A stretch of 64,000 nt of DNA from Capitulum mitella. Lineage: Eukaryota > Arthropoda > Thecostraca > Pollicipedomorpha > Pollicipedidae. The notes under the pieces are model-generated. The model worked only from the letters and a program-made list of their open reading frames with translations, searched no databases and was not told where the DNA came from. Within the stretch, counting starts at the first letter, position 1. Each line of letters opens with the position of its first letter. The translations under genes and the position numbers were made by a program. Shown here piece by piece: positions 35,901 through 47,200 of this stretch. The stretch lies in the NCBI GenBank assembly GCA_030062745.1, contig CP099841.1, forward strand, positions 23,563,398 to 23,627,397, read 5' to 3'.

Positions 35901-38900
35901 AGACCTTTGAATGAGGTCGGCAGTAAAGTCGGTGCACACTGCGCAGTCTCGCCGCGCTCAAACAGACGACTTGTCCGTTACGTTAAGTCCAGGAAAAAGG
36001 CTGGACGCTCCGCCGGGCCAGCACTCGACCGGCCGGCGCCCGCCGTGAGCGCAAACAAACAGTCGGCCGTCTCAGCAAGGCCGGAGGCCCGGCTGGTATT
36101 GCAGGCAAGGCCAGGGTGCAGTGGCCTCACTGAGGCCGGGTGCTCGGTCCAGCCGGCGTTTCGTCGGCTCCAGAGGTTTGGTCGGTCATCGAAGCAAATT
36201 AGGAGACTCCAGTAGTCTGTGAGGTAGGCATGAGGTTAAGACCACCGCTTAAAAGGCTTCCGTGAACCATACAAGCGACGTCGGACCTTCGGTCGGCTGC
36301 CTTGGTCACGCCAAGGTTCCCGTCCGTTCAAGACCAGGAGGCCCTGTCGGCGGCGCCGGACGTCCACTTGGACCGGCCGATGGGTTCGTGACGACTCTGG
36401 TGCTGCCCGACGCCGCGCGGTCACGCCTCCATCCGTGCCAATGCCGGCCGAGTGCATAAGCAGCTATTTCGCCGTGACTTATTGGGCAGCTCATGCAGAT
36501 GAAAAGATAGAGGTGCACCGGGCCGGGCCGCGGCGCGGCGCGCGGCCGCACTCGCCGGACCAGCTCAGGCTCAACCGCTAGGGCGCACACCAAAAGCGAC
36601 CCAGAGGACACCTGCATGCCCGCGGACAACCTGGCATCACGCGCAGCCCAGACGAGAGAAACGCCCAACCAGACATTCCTCCAGACGGACACATGCCAAC
36701 GGGCGGCTGTCAGATTCCCCGGGCCCGAACGGGACCGCCGGCTCTCGGACGGACGTCCAGCGTCCGCAGCGCGCCATCAGGCCGACAGCCGCCGGCCGAC
36801 GGCGGCCGCGGCCGACACGCCGCCGACGATCAACTCCAACCGGCGCCGATCCTAATTGACGGCTGTCCGCCGGCTAATTCAGAAACAAGAGATCATCCGC
36901 CACTCGGCCAGATAACGCCCGAATCCATTATCATAGGAAATTAGCCGGGGCCCGGCGCCGGCCGCCGGCGGAGGGGACGCGGCCGCGCTGCTCCCATTAC
37001 TCAGCCGCCGAGAGGGCGCTGAAGGCCGGCGATTACGGGCGGCGCCGGCGGCGGCGGCGCCGCCCGCTGCGGCCGGCTGACGTCTCGATCGGGCGGCCGG
37101 CGGGGGCGCCGCCGGAGCGGGCTCCGTCCGCGCCGCTCCGCCGCCCAAACAGCCGGCGGCGCGCCGGCCGCTGCAGGACCACCGCGGCCGCGTGCCCCGC
37201 CGGCCGGCGTGATTTGCACCCGCCGGCCGGCAGCGTGCAAGGCGGACGTAAACTTCACACGTGTTCTGCATGGCGCGCCATACAATTCGGCACAATCACC
37301 GGGCCAAACGGTGCGGCCTTCAGCGCCAAATAAGACGTCCTAAATTACGGCGGCCGGCCGCGCCGCGCGGCAAGGTGGGCCGCCCAATGACGTCATTATT
37401 TCACACCGTTTAATGGGGTGGCAAACGAGCGGTTACCCGGGCAGATAATTACCCTTTTCAGCGGCGCGGCCCGGCCGGCGGACTGCGGGCCCGTCGGCCG
37501 GCGCTGGCCGCCCCCGGCCGGCGAAATTAAGCGGTCCGGCCGGACGCCTCATCGTTCACTGGCGATGGCGCATGGAGCACTTGAGGCCGGTCGGTGGCCA
37601 CGAATCAGAAGAAATTGAGGAATCGTTAGATCGGAACCGAGTGGGCGAGTCGGCTACGGCTTAATTATGCTCCGTTCGTTCCCCAGTAAGGCCAGAAAAA
37701 ATAGCATAATCGACCATCAGGTATCGAAATGTAAAGAAATTTACCGCAACAAGATTCAGGAAAATGGTGGTGTCAGTACCCCCGTGTGGGAGAACAGGGT
37801 CTCTCACGCTTAGTCAAAATCACTTGAAACGAGATGATTAATTATGTTTCCCATAAGATAGCATCGCAACAACAATTCCTTTCTCTTCTGCACTACAACA
37901 AAACAGACATTGCTATTCAGCATGGCTGCACTGCAAGCTTTCATCAACATCCATACGAGATGCTGTCCACAACAAATGCAAATTACAGCGCCACTCGGCC
38001 GCCGGCCCGATCTGTTCCGTTTGATAGAAGAGAAAGCCAGCCCAAACATCGCAATGAACTTCCTTGAACAGCATTTCCATCATGTATCATTCGTCCTGTT
38101 TCCTTTCTCTTCGGCAGTGGCGGCGCTGCCTTCGCCACCTGCCGCCGGGAACTGGCCGCCGGCACCAGCGGTGACTCCGGCGTGGTCGACCGAGAGACTT
38201 TAACGAGCCGGCCGCGCCCCGAGACAAAAAGCCGACCGTGTCGACCCCTGCCCGTCGCGCGGCGCAGCCTTCGCTCCGCTCCGGTGACGGATCGCCGCCT
38301 CGCGCCCCGGGCGGCCGCAATCACGGGTCACCGGCTCGCGCCGGCGTGATCCCGGAGAGGGATCGCCGGCCGGCGCGCGGCCCGGCCGCGGTGACGGCCG
38401 CTCTCCGGCGATCAACACGGTCGACAGCCGGGCGGGCCGTGTAACCGGGCGGCCGTCCCCGCCATCAGGGCCCCGGCACGCCGCCGACAGTCCGCCCGTT
38501 ACTCTTGGCTCCAGTCCCTGCCGCCGTCGAGCGGCGCACACAGGAACAAGGAGGCCGCGTCGCCACGGCTCACCAGCCGCGCGGCGCGCCGGCCGCGGCA
38601 TCGAAACCGACCGTAAACGACAACTCAATTAGCCGGGCGGCGGCCGACGGGCGGCCAAAAACGGGCCCCGCTGATGGACGCCGACGGCGACCGGCACTTC
38701 GCGCGCAGGCATCAAACGCGCGAGCCCGCCGGCCGCATTCCTCCCGCAGCCGCGCCTCGGCCGGCCACCGGACGGCCGCAGATAAAATCGCCGGCAATCC
38801 GGCCCGCCGCGGGGGGCGGACGCAGGGGGGAGCTGCGGCGGCTCGTCCCGCGGGATTATATAAATATTCACGACAGGCGTGACGGGCGGCGGCTGCGGAG

Positions 38901-38906
38901 TCGACC

Positions 38907-39060
38907 TGAGCCGAGCTGGACTGAACTGAGACGGCCGAGCCGAGCCGAGCCGAGCCGAGCCGAGCCGAGCCGAGCCGAACCGAGCCGAGCCGAGCTGAGC
39001 CAAACCGGACTGCGCCGAGGAAAGCCGAGCTGAACTGAGCTAAGCCAAGCTGAGCCAAGC
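38907..39060. repeat. GAGCC/GAGCT pentanucleotide array
   Basis: The core 38936-38999 has about thirteen GAGCC units, flanked by drifted copies (GAGCT, GAACT, AAACC). The minus strand reads as GSARL repeats in every frame. Confidence 0.95.
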
Positions 39061-41242
39061 CCGGATGGCCTGGATCAAGTTGTGTAAAGGCGCTAGCTCG
39101 GTCGCAACCCATAGTCGCCAGTCGGGAGATGAAAGTGACATAAAGGGATTTTTTTAATCCTACGACGCTTTTTAGAAGCCGTAGCCCGGCGCAATCGTCC
39201 CCGGACGCTATCACAGGCATGATCGATCAGCGACTGCATCACCGGAGGAGGAAATGAACTTGACGACCGCCATCTCTTCTAATTTCCGCTCCATTTTGCC
39301 CATCTGGCCGAAATCTCCGCATGCTTTCCATCAGCTACCAACCATCAAAACGAGCTTTCCAGCTTCCAATTTCCTCACATTTTGAGCCGCAAAGAATGTA
39401 GTACTCTCCCAAATGCCCAGAATAATGAAGAACGGAGATCAAGGCAAAATGTCCTCCCACGTTCTGCAAACCTAGCAACGACAGCCAAGAAATGCGATTT
39501 GGTGTTCCATACCGCACTCTAAAAGGCAGTGAGCAGCTTCAGCTCCGGCGTCCTCGGCCAGCTGACTGAAAAACCTTCGGCTAGTTCCTCTCAGCTCTCC
39601 GCTGGGACCCCGGCCTCTGTACGGCGCGACGCCCGGCCGGCCGTCCGGTCACAACAAATGAACACCGATCGGTACTCGGTCGACGGCGGAAAACACACCC
39701 GTCACGATCGGCAAAAACGCAGTCCGGCAGGGGCGACGCCGGCGGCAAAGGACGTCGACGGACAGAGCGTCGGCGCCCACCAACGCCTGACGCAACGGCG
39801 GTGGCCGGAGCGACCCAGGCAGGCGTCTGTACAGGAAACGACTAGTCTGCAGCGGACGCCCTAGACGGCCAAGCGATCAGCTGTTTTCAATCGGTGAAAC
39901 GACATAGACGACTCGGCCCCCACTATCGACGGCTGTACTTTTTTGTCAATGGCTGTCTGTCGATGGTTCGCTGTATGATGGCCGCAGTTTTATTTCACCT
40001 CTGGGTGTCAGTCCTTTTACCTGTGAACGACAATGCCGGTCGGATGCTGCAGTTGCATTCGAAGGCGGTCGCAGCCTTTGCAAATGTGCTATAGGCCGGC
40101 CTCTGAGACCGCGCGACTGTCTAGTCAGGCCGCAATCCATGCAGTCAGGCCGGTCAGAGTCTGTGATAGCGTTCCGGTCCTGCCGTCCCGCGGCTGTGTC
40201 TCGGCCCGGCCGGCCCGCGCCGCCGCGTCCTGTCCGCCTCTGTGCCACCCGCCGCCGGCCAGAGCCGTAAAATGTTTCATCTGCGCCGGCCAAGTGCCGC
40301 CGCCAACGACGCGGCCGCCGCCGGCGGGACGTTCCTCGGCACGGAGATCGGCTCCGCGGGCCGGGTGGCGGCGGCGCCGCGCCGATAACCAGGCCGTCGG
40401 CAGGCGGCGCCGGCCCGCCACCGCCACTTCCACTTCATCCGGCCCGCATAACGCCTCTGATGAAACGGCGACTACGGCGCCGTTTACATCCAAATCTGCC
40501 GTTCCATGGACGGCCGGACGGCGCGCGCCATGCTGCGTGACGGTATTTTGCCGCGGGAGGGCCCGTCCTTCGCTGCGGCCTCGGCGAGAGAGCGGTCCCG
40601 CTGACGCATCTGCTGCCGTGCAGTAAATCCGCTCTCAACTGTTCAGGATTATACGTCTCGAACGGAACCGTAGCTAAGCGGGTGTACGGAGAATGCTGGA
40701 GGAGGCTGTCATTCACGCAGCCTTCTGAAACGGTAGGTTCTCATTTGCCTGTAGATTCTTGGGTCTTGGTCGGGGTTGACAAATTAGCACATGAGTAAGT
40801 CTGTCGAAGTCCAATAATGTCCCAGCTGCAGCCAACGAGACAGCCTGATTACTTTTCGCTTCAGATTCAATTCTGTGGCAGTCATACGAAGCGTCCAATG
40901 CATGATGAAGTTTTCCTGAAGTCTGTTCTTCTTTAAGCTGGGATGGACATTCATAAAACATTGGTATTTCTTAGCTTCTGAAAAAACTGGATGTCTCGCA
41001 TCTTCTGGTCCCTCGTTTGAACGGAAGTGGATCAGACTGATGTAGGCAGAAATTCACTTGTGCTTTCAACATTTCACACAGGTAAAATTACAGAGTAGTC
41101 AATTACCAGAATGCACATACACACAACCAGCACGAAACGCTCATATGAACCTACTGCGGGAACAATGCTATAAGCAAATCACAACATCTCCGAGAGCGGC
41201 GCCGACAGACCGGCAGACCCGGACGTCCGCGGGAGCCTCTAC

Positions 41243-41378
41243 CTTTGTGGTGGCGGATCCTGTGCGTGAAAAACGGCTGCTGGAAGAAGCCGCCGAACTC
41301 TCCGTACATGTCCGCCGCCGCCGCCGCCAGCAGCGCGGTCAGCACCAGGCCGAGTCCCGCCGCCCGTCCGCACGCCAT
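41243..41378 (-). CDS. Sema2a: Semaphorin-2A coding exon 1: start codon, signal peptide, N-terminal spacer
   Basis: Encodes 45 residues plus the first base of the next codon. Residues 1-22 form a signal peptide: a short Arg-containing n-region, a Leu/Ala hydrophobic core (LGLVLTALL) and an Ala-rich cleavage region before Asp23, as expected for a secreted ligand. Residues 23-45 (from DMYGEF to HRIRHHK) form a short aromatic/basic spacer before the sema domain. The exon ends AAAG followed by donor GTAGAG. Its last G joins AG of exon 2 to make the Glu codon in front of HVKELTCGK, where insect proteins have Asp-His-Val-Arg-Glu. The ATG at 41378-41376 was chosen because an in-frame extension from a GTG further up would bury the signal peptide. 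I saw no convincing acceptor just upstream, so this may be the true 5' exon. The spacer is shorter than I recall for Drosophila and lacks its Cys-Cys pair. Confidence 0.8.
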
Positions 41379-43383
41379 CGCCCCGCCAGACGCGTCACAC
41401 CACGTCACGCGCTGCGTCACAGGCAGTCGCCGGCCCGGTCCGCCGCCGTCCGGGGCTGTTCACACTGCGGCGCTGCCGGCGCGCATGCTGGTCCGGATCG
41501 TCGAGGACCGGCAGAGCGGCGACCCGCCAGCGGCCCTTCACGCCGCGCTCGCCGCTCACACGGGTCGCGCTGGGCCGCCGATGAGACGCAGGGGGAACAG
41601 GACAGCAGAGACGGCTCGGGGACGCGGCACCAGTGGCGGCTGACCTGCTGCCGACAGGGGACGAGGTCCGGACGTTCGGGCGGACGAGCACAGGGGTCGG
41701 ATCGGAAGTCGGGATGCCTGATGGCGGCTCGTTCGCACCGCAGACCTTTCCAGACCGTCGCCTGGGCCGAGAGAGTGCAGGTGGTGAGCTCGGGAGCGGC
41801 TAACCCGCGGGGAACACTTCGGAAATGCCGCGGTAGCGACACGCCGCTAACGACCTGCCTATGAAGACATTCAGTCGCGCCCTGACGCAGGAAAATCGCA
41901 CGTGCGGTCAGACCGGTTCCCGTCCACGACCGCCCCGGGTCCGCCTCACCGACCGGCTTTGCGCGCAGTAGGGAAAGGGACGGACGGTAATTGTCACGCC
42001 CTGCTGCAGACGTGCGACCCTGACAACGCAGTGCCCGTACAGCCACAGCCTGTTTCACCACGGGGGTCCCAAACAGGCTTGCACGGTAGACACCGGGGTG
42101 CGGGACCACGCGTCCACCGCCCCCGCACCCCAAAAACTCCGCGTCACCGACTTCCACGTCACAGGTCCTCTACGCCCAACTGTCCCGCCCTCCCGCCCAA
42201 CGCGTCCCAGGGTGCGGCGATACAACGAGCAAATGGTAACACCATGTAGGTCACCGGGAACTAGCGCTAGCCGCCAGAAGCATTCATGGGACCCCGACCC
42301 GGGACCTGATTCCAATCTGGACAGCAAACATAGTACCCGGTACGGCTCCCGGCTTTGAGAACCCGAGCGGAATACCTCATACCCGATTAGTCCAACAACG
42401 TTGAGCAGGTCACAAGAGCCGACGCTGGCGACCACGCCAATCGGTTTGTCTCACCCCTCTCCCACTGTCCGACACTCCCTCTCGGCAGTGTTTCCGGACG
42501 ACCCGACCCTCGGCCACGGCGGGCGGCAGCCCTCCGGTCCTCCCTAACGACCCCGCTGTCGGCGGCCGCATCTCCGGCGCACCACCCGCCGCCGCCGGAG
42601 GCATGACATCACACTAACGACACCGGCTGCGACAGTGACATCAGAGCGGTCCGACGGCCGCCGCCGGCCGCCCGGCCGGGCCGGCCGCTGCTCTCCGGCG
42701 CCGGCGCCGATGATGACGGATAGCCGACATTAGTGTCGCTCTCGGCCCGGCCGCCGCGAACAGGCCGGCCCGGTTTCCCCGCACGTCGCCAGGTACCGAT
42801 TGGCCGCGCGATAATTTATGACGAAACGCGGCCCTGCGTTCCAGATGAGACCCGGCCGGACGGCCGGACTGTAGGGGCCCGCCCGGGACCCCAGGGGAGC
42901 CGGCGCGGCGGCCGCGGCTCGGCGACTGGCAGCTCGGCGAGCGATGGCCGCGGCGGTCGACACAGCTCTCACGCCCGCCTCCAGTCGAGCGGCCGGGTTT
43001 TCCAGACTTCGTCCGGCCGCCGCGGACCGTGATGTCAGCCCGGACGCCTCGAGCCAACGGCGCGGCGTCCGGGCATAAACAGAACGTCGAGTCGCCGGCG
43101 GCGCCGCGGATCGGCTGCTGGTAATTGAGCGCCGCCGCCCCCGCGCCCCCCGTCTGGCGCCGCTCAGTCCGGGCCCGTCACCACGGTGACGGACGGTCAG
43201 CCGCGCGCCGCCCTCCGGCGCCCGCTAATTGCCCCGCGTTCCGATCGTGACCGCGGGTCGGCGGCGCCCCAATTCCAGCGCGCGCCACCGGTCCAACGGA
43301 CTCCGGTTACAGAGCACGCTACGGATTACGCGCTCCACTTCGGCGCCCAACACGAGTCAGCCGTATCAATTACCGCTCCCGCA

Positions 43384-43470
43384 CGGGTCTGCCGCACCTA
43401 TACAACTTCTACCATGGGTGGACCGCACCCACAACAAGTACCACCACGGGTCCGCCGCGCCCAGAGCTCA
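43384..43470. repeat. Diverged tandem duplication with CACGGGTC(T/C)GCCGC
   Basis: Two to three related segments with ACGGGT or ATGGGT followed by CYGCC or GACCGC, about 30-47 bp apart, in the 43.4-kb region. Confidence 0.6.
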
Positions 43471-44154
43471 CTCTCCACAAATAAATCCACCAAAGCTGCT
43501 CTGCGTAGCACACAGCCCGCTCACGCCTCCACGCACCTCTCCCACACGCCGCGCGAGCACAACTAACCGAGCCGTCCCGCCGGCGTCGCTGCCTCAGGTT
43601 AGTTGTGGGGCCTGCCACCAGAGGCGCGTCCGTCGCCTCGTTCAGGTGTCTCCCGGTACGCCCCTGCCGCAGCTGGTGGCCGCGGGACCGATGCGGGGGC
43701 CGACAGCATAAAAAGGAGCCAATGTTTTTCGACCGGCGCAGGTTAATTAGGGCTGATCGGGTGACGCAAAGCCCGGGGCTACCGAGAACGGGCGGCAACG
43801 GCAGCTCTCTTCCAGCAAGTCTGGAGGTCGTTAATACTGACAGCCGTTGAAATTAACAGTCTAGCAGCGAAGGCGGCGGCCAGATATCTCAGTTGGGTTT
43901 TCGGCTGCCGCAAAAACGAGACTGCGGTGCCGACCTCCGACAAGGCGCCACAAGGAGCCGCTCGCCGAGCCAAAAAACACTTGAAAGATATTTCCGGCGG
44001 CAAAAACCCTTTCACGACGTCGCGTTTACGACCGGGCATTACGAGTCGCTGACGCGTGCGAACACCGATTCGGCGCGCCTCACCGCTTCGCGTTACGGCG
44101 AACCGGTGAGGGCCGCTGACAATGCCAATTACGGCAGCCGAAGTCGACCCGCGA

Positions 44155-44212
44155 GACCGGGGCACGGGGACCGGGGGACGGGGACGGGGATGGGGACGGG
44201 GCGGGAGCAGGT
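44155..44212. repeat. G-rich tandem tract (GGGGAC units)
   Basis: At least seven runs of three to five G separated by one to three bases (GGGGACCGGGGGACGGGGAC and onward). This satisfies the usual four-G-run rule for a quadruplex on the plus strand. Confidence 0.85.
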
Positions 44213-47200
44213 GAGAGCGGCGCCTGCTGGAACCGCACACACGGCGGAGACCGGCGCCGGTCCGCACCACGGCGGCGCGGTGAGCCTCGACGCCGGACCA
44301 CGTCAGCATCCCTCTTCCTCCCGCCAGCGTCGCCGTGAAAGGGCTATCACGGACAGGAGTGCATCGAAATCCGACCAGCACGGTCTCCGCACCCGACAGG
44401 GGGAGGCAGCACATCCGCATTCCCGCCGGCGCTGCATTACGGCCCGGCACCGGCCCCGGCCGGCCGATCCCCGGCAGCCGCAGCGCTCCCGCCCTGGACC
44501 GGGCCAGGTCGCACCAGGGGGCTGCTGCGCCGGCGGGCCGCGCCGTCCTGACCGCCAGCCGCGCGGCGGAGTCTGCCCTCCCCGATACGATCGCGGCGCG
44601 CCGACCGGACAAATGAAGCGATCGCGGCGCGAGCGGCGTCCGCGGCGACGGCGGCGCGGCCGCGCCTGCCCGGGCAGGACGGGTCGACCCCGAGACCGAT
44701 CCTATCAGCGCCGCCACTAACGACGCCTGCAGGCCCACTTCTGCAGGGTATTATTTACGGCGGGCCGCCGGCCGCGGCGCTGCGCTCCTCAAAGCGGCAC
44801 CCGCCGGCGAGGGGCCGGCCTATAATGCATGCGCTCGGTTTCCCACCATGAGATACGACTCGGCCGAAGCGTTAATGGCCGGGCGATAATCGAGCCGGGG
44901 CGGACCCGATCGGCCGCACGCCGCACCCGATTGGCAGCCTCCGGCCCCAGAATCGCCGAACCGGTCGTCTCAAAACAAGCCCGTGTCCCCGGGTCAGCAT
45001 ACGGGCGTCCGCAGCGGGCCCGGCGGAAAAATCGTGATGGCCGCCGAAACAATCGGCATGACTCGATCGCATGAGCGACGTCCTGATGTCAAGACATCGC
45101 ATGTCCACACTGCATTACGACATGTAACGTGGGCGGCTATGTCTGTTTCCACTTCATTTAGCATGGTGCACACTGTTTATCCCTGAGGCTGGACCAGATC
45201 AGTAAAGATGTCTGAAACGTTCAAAGGAACTATTCGTGTTTCCAGGCCGTCGGCGATAAGCCAGAGCGGCAAGAGCCGATAAACGTCTTCGATTAAAACG
45301 GCGATCAAAGCGATCACTTGGTCCTATCTGGACCATCAAAAACGGGCTAGAAGTCGCCGGGACTGGCATGCGAGCAGCACTTACCATATTGCACTGAAAG
45401 CGTTTCCATAAACTGGACTGAAGTTTCGCCGAGGTCACGACATCGCCGCGCCAGCGCCACCTGACGCCGGCCGCCGGCCGCCGACACGTGTCTGAATCAG
45501 CCAACGCCGAGCGAGCGGCATACAGACGGCGGCCCGGCCCGGCTGCATTTCAATCCGCACCCAACAAATCGGCGCCGGCCATTCAAATTCGGCGCGTACG
45601 TCATCGGAAACGCGCGGTAAATCAGCCCAGACGAGGCGGCGGCCGCTGGCGAGCTCGTCCGGCGGCCGGGCGGCCGTCAGCTGGCGGTCGGTCCGCGCCG
45701 CGGCGGCCGGCCGTCAGCGCGCGGCCGTCCCGGCGGCCGGCCGGCGACGGCGGGCGACAGTTGGTGTGAGACCGGCCTCACGGGCGTCACGGACGCGCCG
45801 AGAGAGACGCCGGGGCGCGCGACAAAGGCGGCATAGCCGGCCCAGGCGGGGGCCGACGCGGCTCACTCAGGAACGAAGCGAAGCAACAAACATCTACCAA
45901 AAGTTGTTGAAAGACCGGTCGAGGCCCCAAACAGTCCCACAACGCCACCCTGTTCTTGCGATTATTATTCGTGCTATGGGTTTTAGTCTGGACTGGTGCG
46001 CGTCGTTTGCGCAGGCGCTGAACTTTCATCGAAACTTCGCGCGAAAAAACGTCATCTCGGTACAACTGTCCAGCCGCGAGGAGGGAACATCCTGCGCCAC
46101 AGCAACCGGCGGCCATCCTAGACTCGGGCGCCGCTGGCCGGCTGCAGGCTGCGACAGACCAAGCTGGACTCCCCACAGCCGTCGGCAGGGTTCAGGGCGG
46201 AGCTAAGCCCTGTCCGGTTTACACAGCTGATGGGACAATAGTCCCAGAAGGCTTGCCATCACTAATGCCAACAACTCGTTCCCGACCGTCGGCGGCCGCC
46301 GGCTGCCGGGACTCACAATATGGCCGTAAAAACAACATCGCAGAGAGGAGAGAAATTCCTCTAAAAGGTCCAATGACAGATTACATTCAACAAGAGTGAC
46401 TCATTGTGCCAGCGAGGGGCGTTTCACGTGCACAGAAACAAGCCAGGACGAGGACGAAACTGCTGCGTCGCTGCCACTGTAATCAATCCCAGAATGAAAT
46501 TATGAAGTCATCCACGGCTCCTTTCCAAGGTTGTTTTCCTTTCATTAAACAAACACAAACTGCAAAATATGACGCATCTCACAAGCCTGCAACCGCGTTG
46601 CGTGCTTTAGTCTGTGGACTTCATAACACGTCCAGAGGCCCGTTTAGATAACTAACAGACGCCTCAAGCAAAATCACTTCATGGCTTCCATGTTACTCAG
46701 CCGCAACACGCATCCCGAGACGTGTTTGTTCAGCATCAGCTTTTCCGGGTCTCGTGCGTCGGCCTCTGGCAGACAGACCGACAGTGCGCCGCGTCCAGTG
46801 CCATGCCCCCCACTCCCGGCACGATAGGGGGGCGCGCAAATGGAGCCGCTGCCAGGCACGACAAGCCACTCCATCGCGGCCAATCCGGCGGCCATCTGGA
46901 CCGGGACACATTACACAAATAGCCGCAGGTCGGACGGGCACCGCCCGCGCGGCGCCGCCTGATCAGTGACCGCCGCTAGAGCCGGCCGGCGAACTGACGG
47001 TCCGAGCCCGCTTCCGGCTCGGCTCGGCGCGATCCAATCAGGGCCAGGCGCCGGCCGCGGCCCGCCACGTCCCATTTGCGACGGCCCAAACCGGCGCCAT
47101 CACCGACCCGCCGTCATACGTCACGTCCGCGTCCAACACGGCCGGAGTTGAGCACCGCAGCGGCGCCGACCGGGAGATCCGGAAAATGACCGGCTCGTCG

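Larger units (their letters stand above)
25898..41242. other. Sema2a intron 1 (15.3 kb); no gene seen
   Basis: Bounded by the exon 1 donor GTAGAG and the exon 2 acceptor TTACAG. It includes an A-rich/purine-asymmetric block at 26.40-26.83 kb, an ATAT-like patch at 26.86-26.90 kb, very CpG-rich blocks at 27.3-28.3, 30.8-34.2 and 36.5-38.8 kb, and the GAGCC array at 38.9-39.1 kb. The CpG-rich blocks could include regulatory DNA, but I can point to no specific element. The many 100-260 codon frames lack motifs and overlap on both strands. Confidence 0.6.
5016..41378 (-). other. Sema2a: Semaphorin-2A gene, 5' portion (five coding exons; 3' part outside window)
   Basis: Gene-level entry. Class-2 semaphorins are secreted axon-guidance ligands of invertebrates that act through plexin receptors; the N-terminal sema domain is the receptor-binding beta-propeller. 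Exons read on the minus strand are 41378-41243, 25897-25810, 13808-13757, 11996-11934 and 5123-5016. All junctions obey GT-AG, and the phases (1, 2, 0, 0, 0 at successive exon ends) agree, giving 149 uninterrupted codons whose order follows the insect Semaphorin-2A N terminus: signal peptide, CGKLYYRTF, LYVGAMDRV, ISQTNC, SKGK, YDCRNHIRVIQ, CGTNAHNPKDWVIY. The family is usually about 700 residues, so roughly four fifths of the protein is missing off the left edge. An alternative upstream first exon may exist at 59889-59802, making the locus at least 55 kb. Family assignment is by remembered motifs, not by a database search. Confidence 0.93.

Noticed and set aside
43779..44738. 319-codon minus-strand and 275-codon plus-strand frames
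   Set aside because: Arg/Ala/Pro/Gly-rich composition typical of random GC-rich DNA, mutual overlap, and no recognisable domain.
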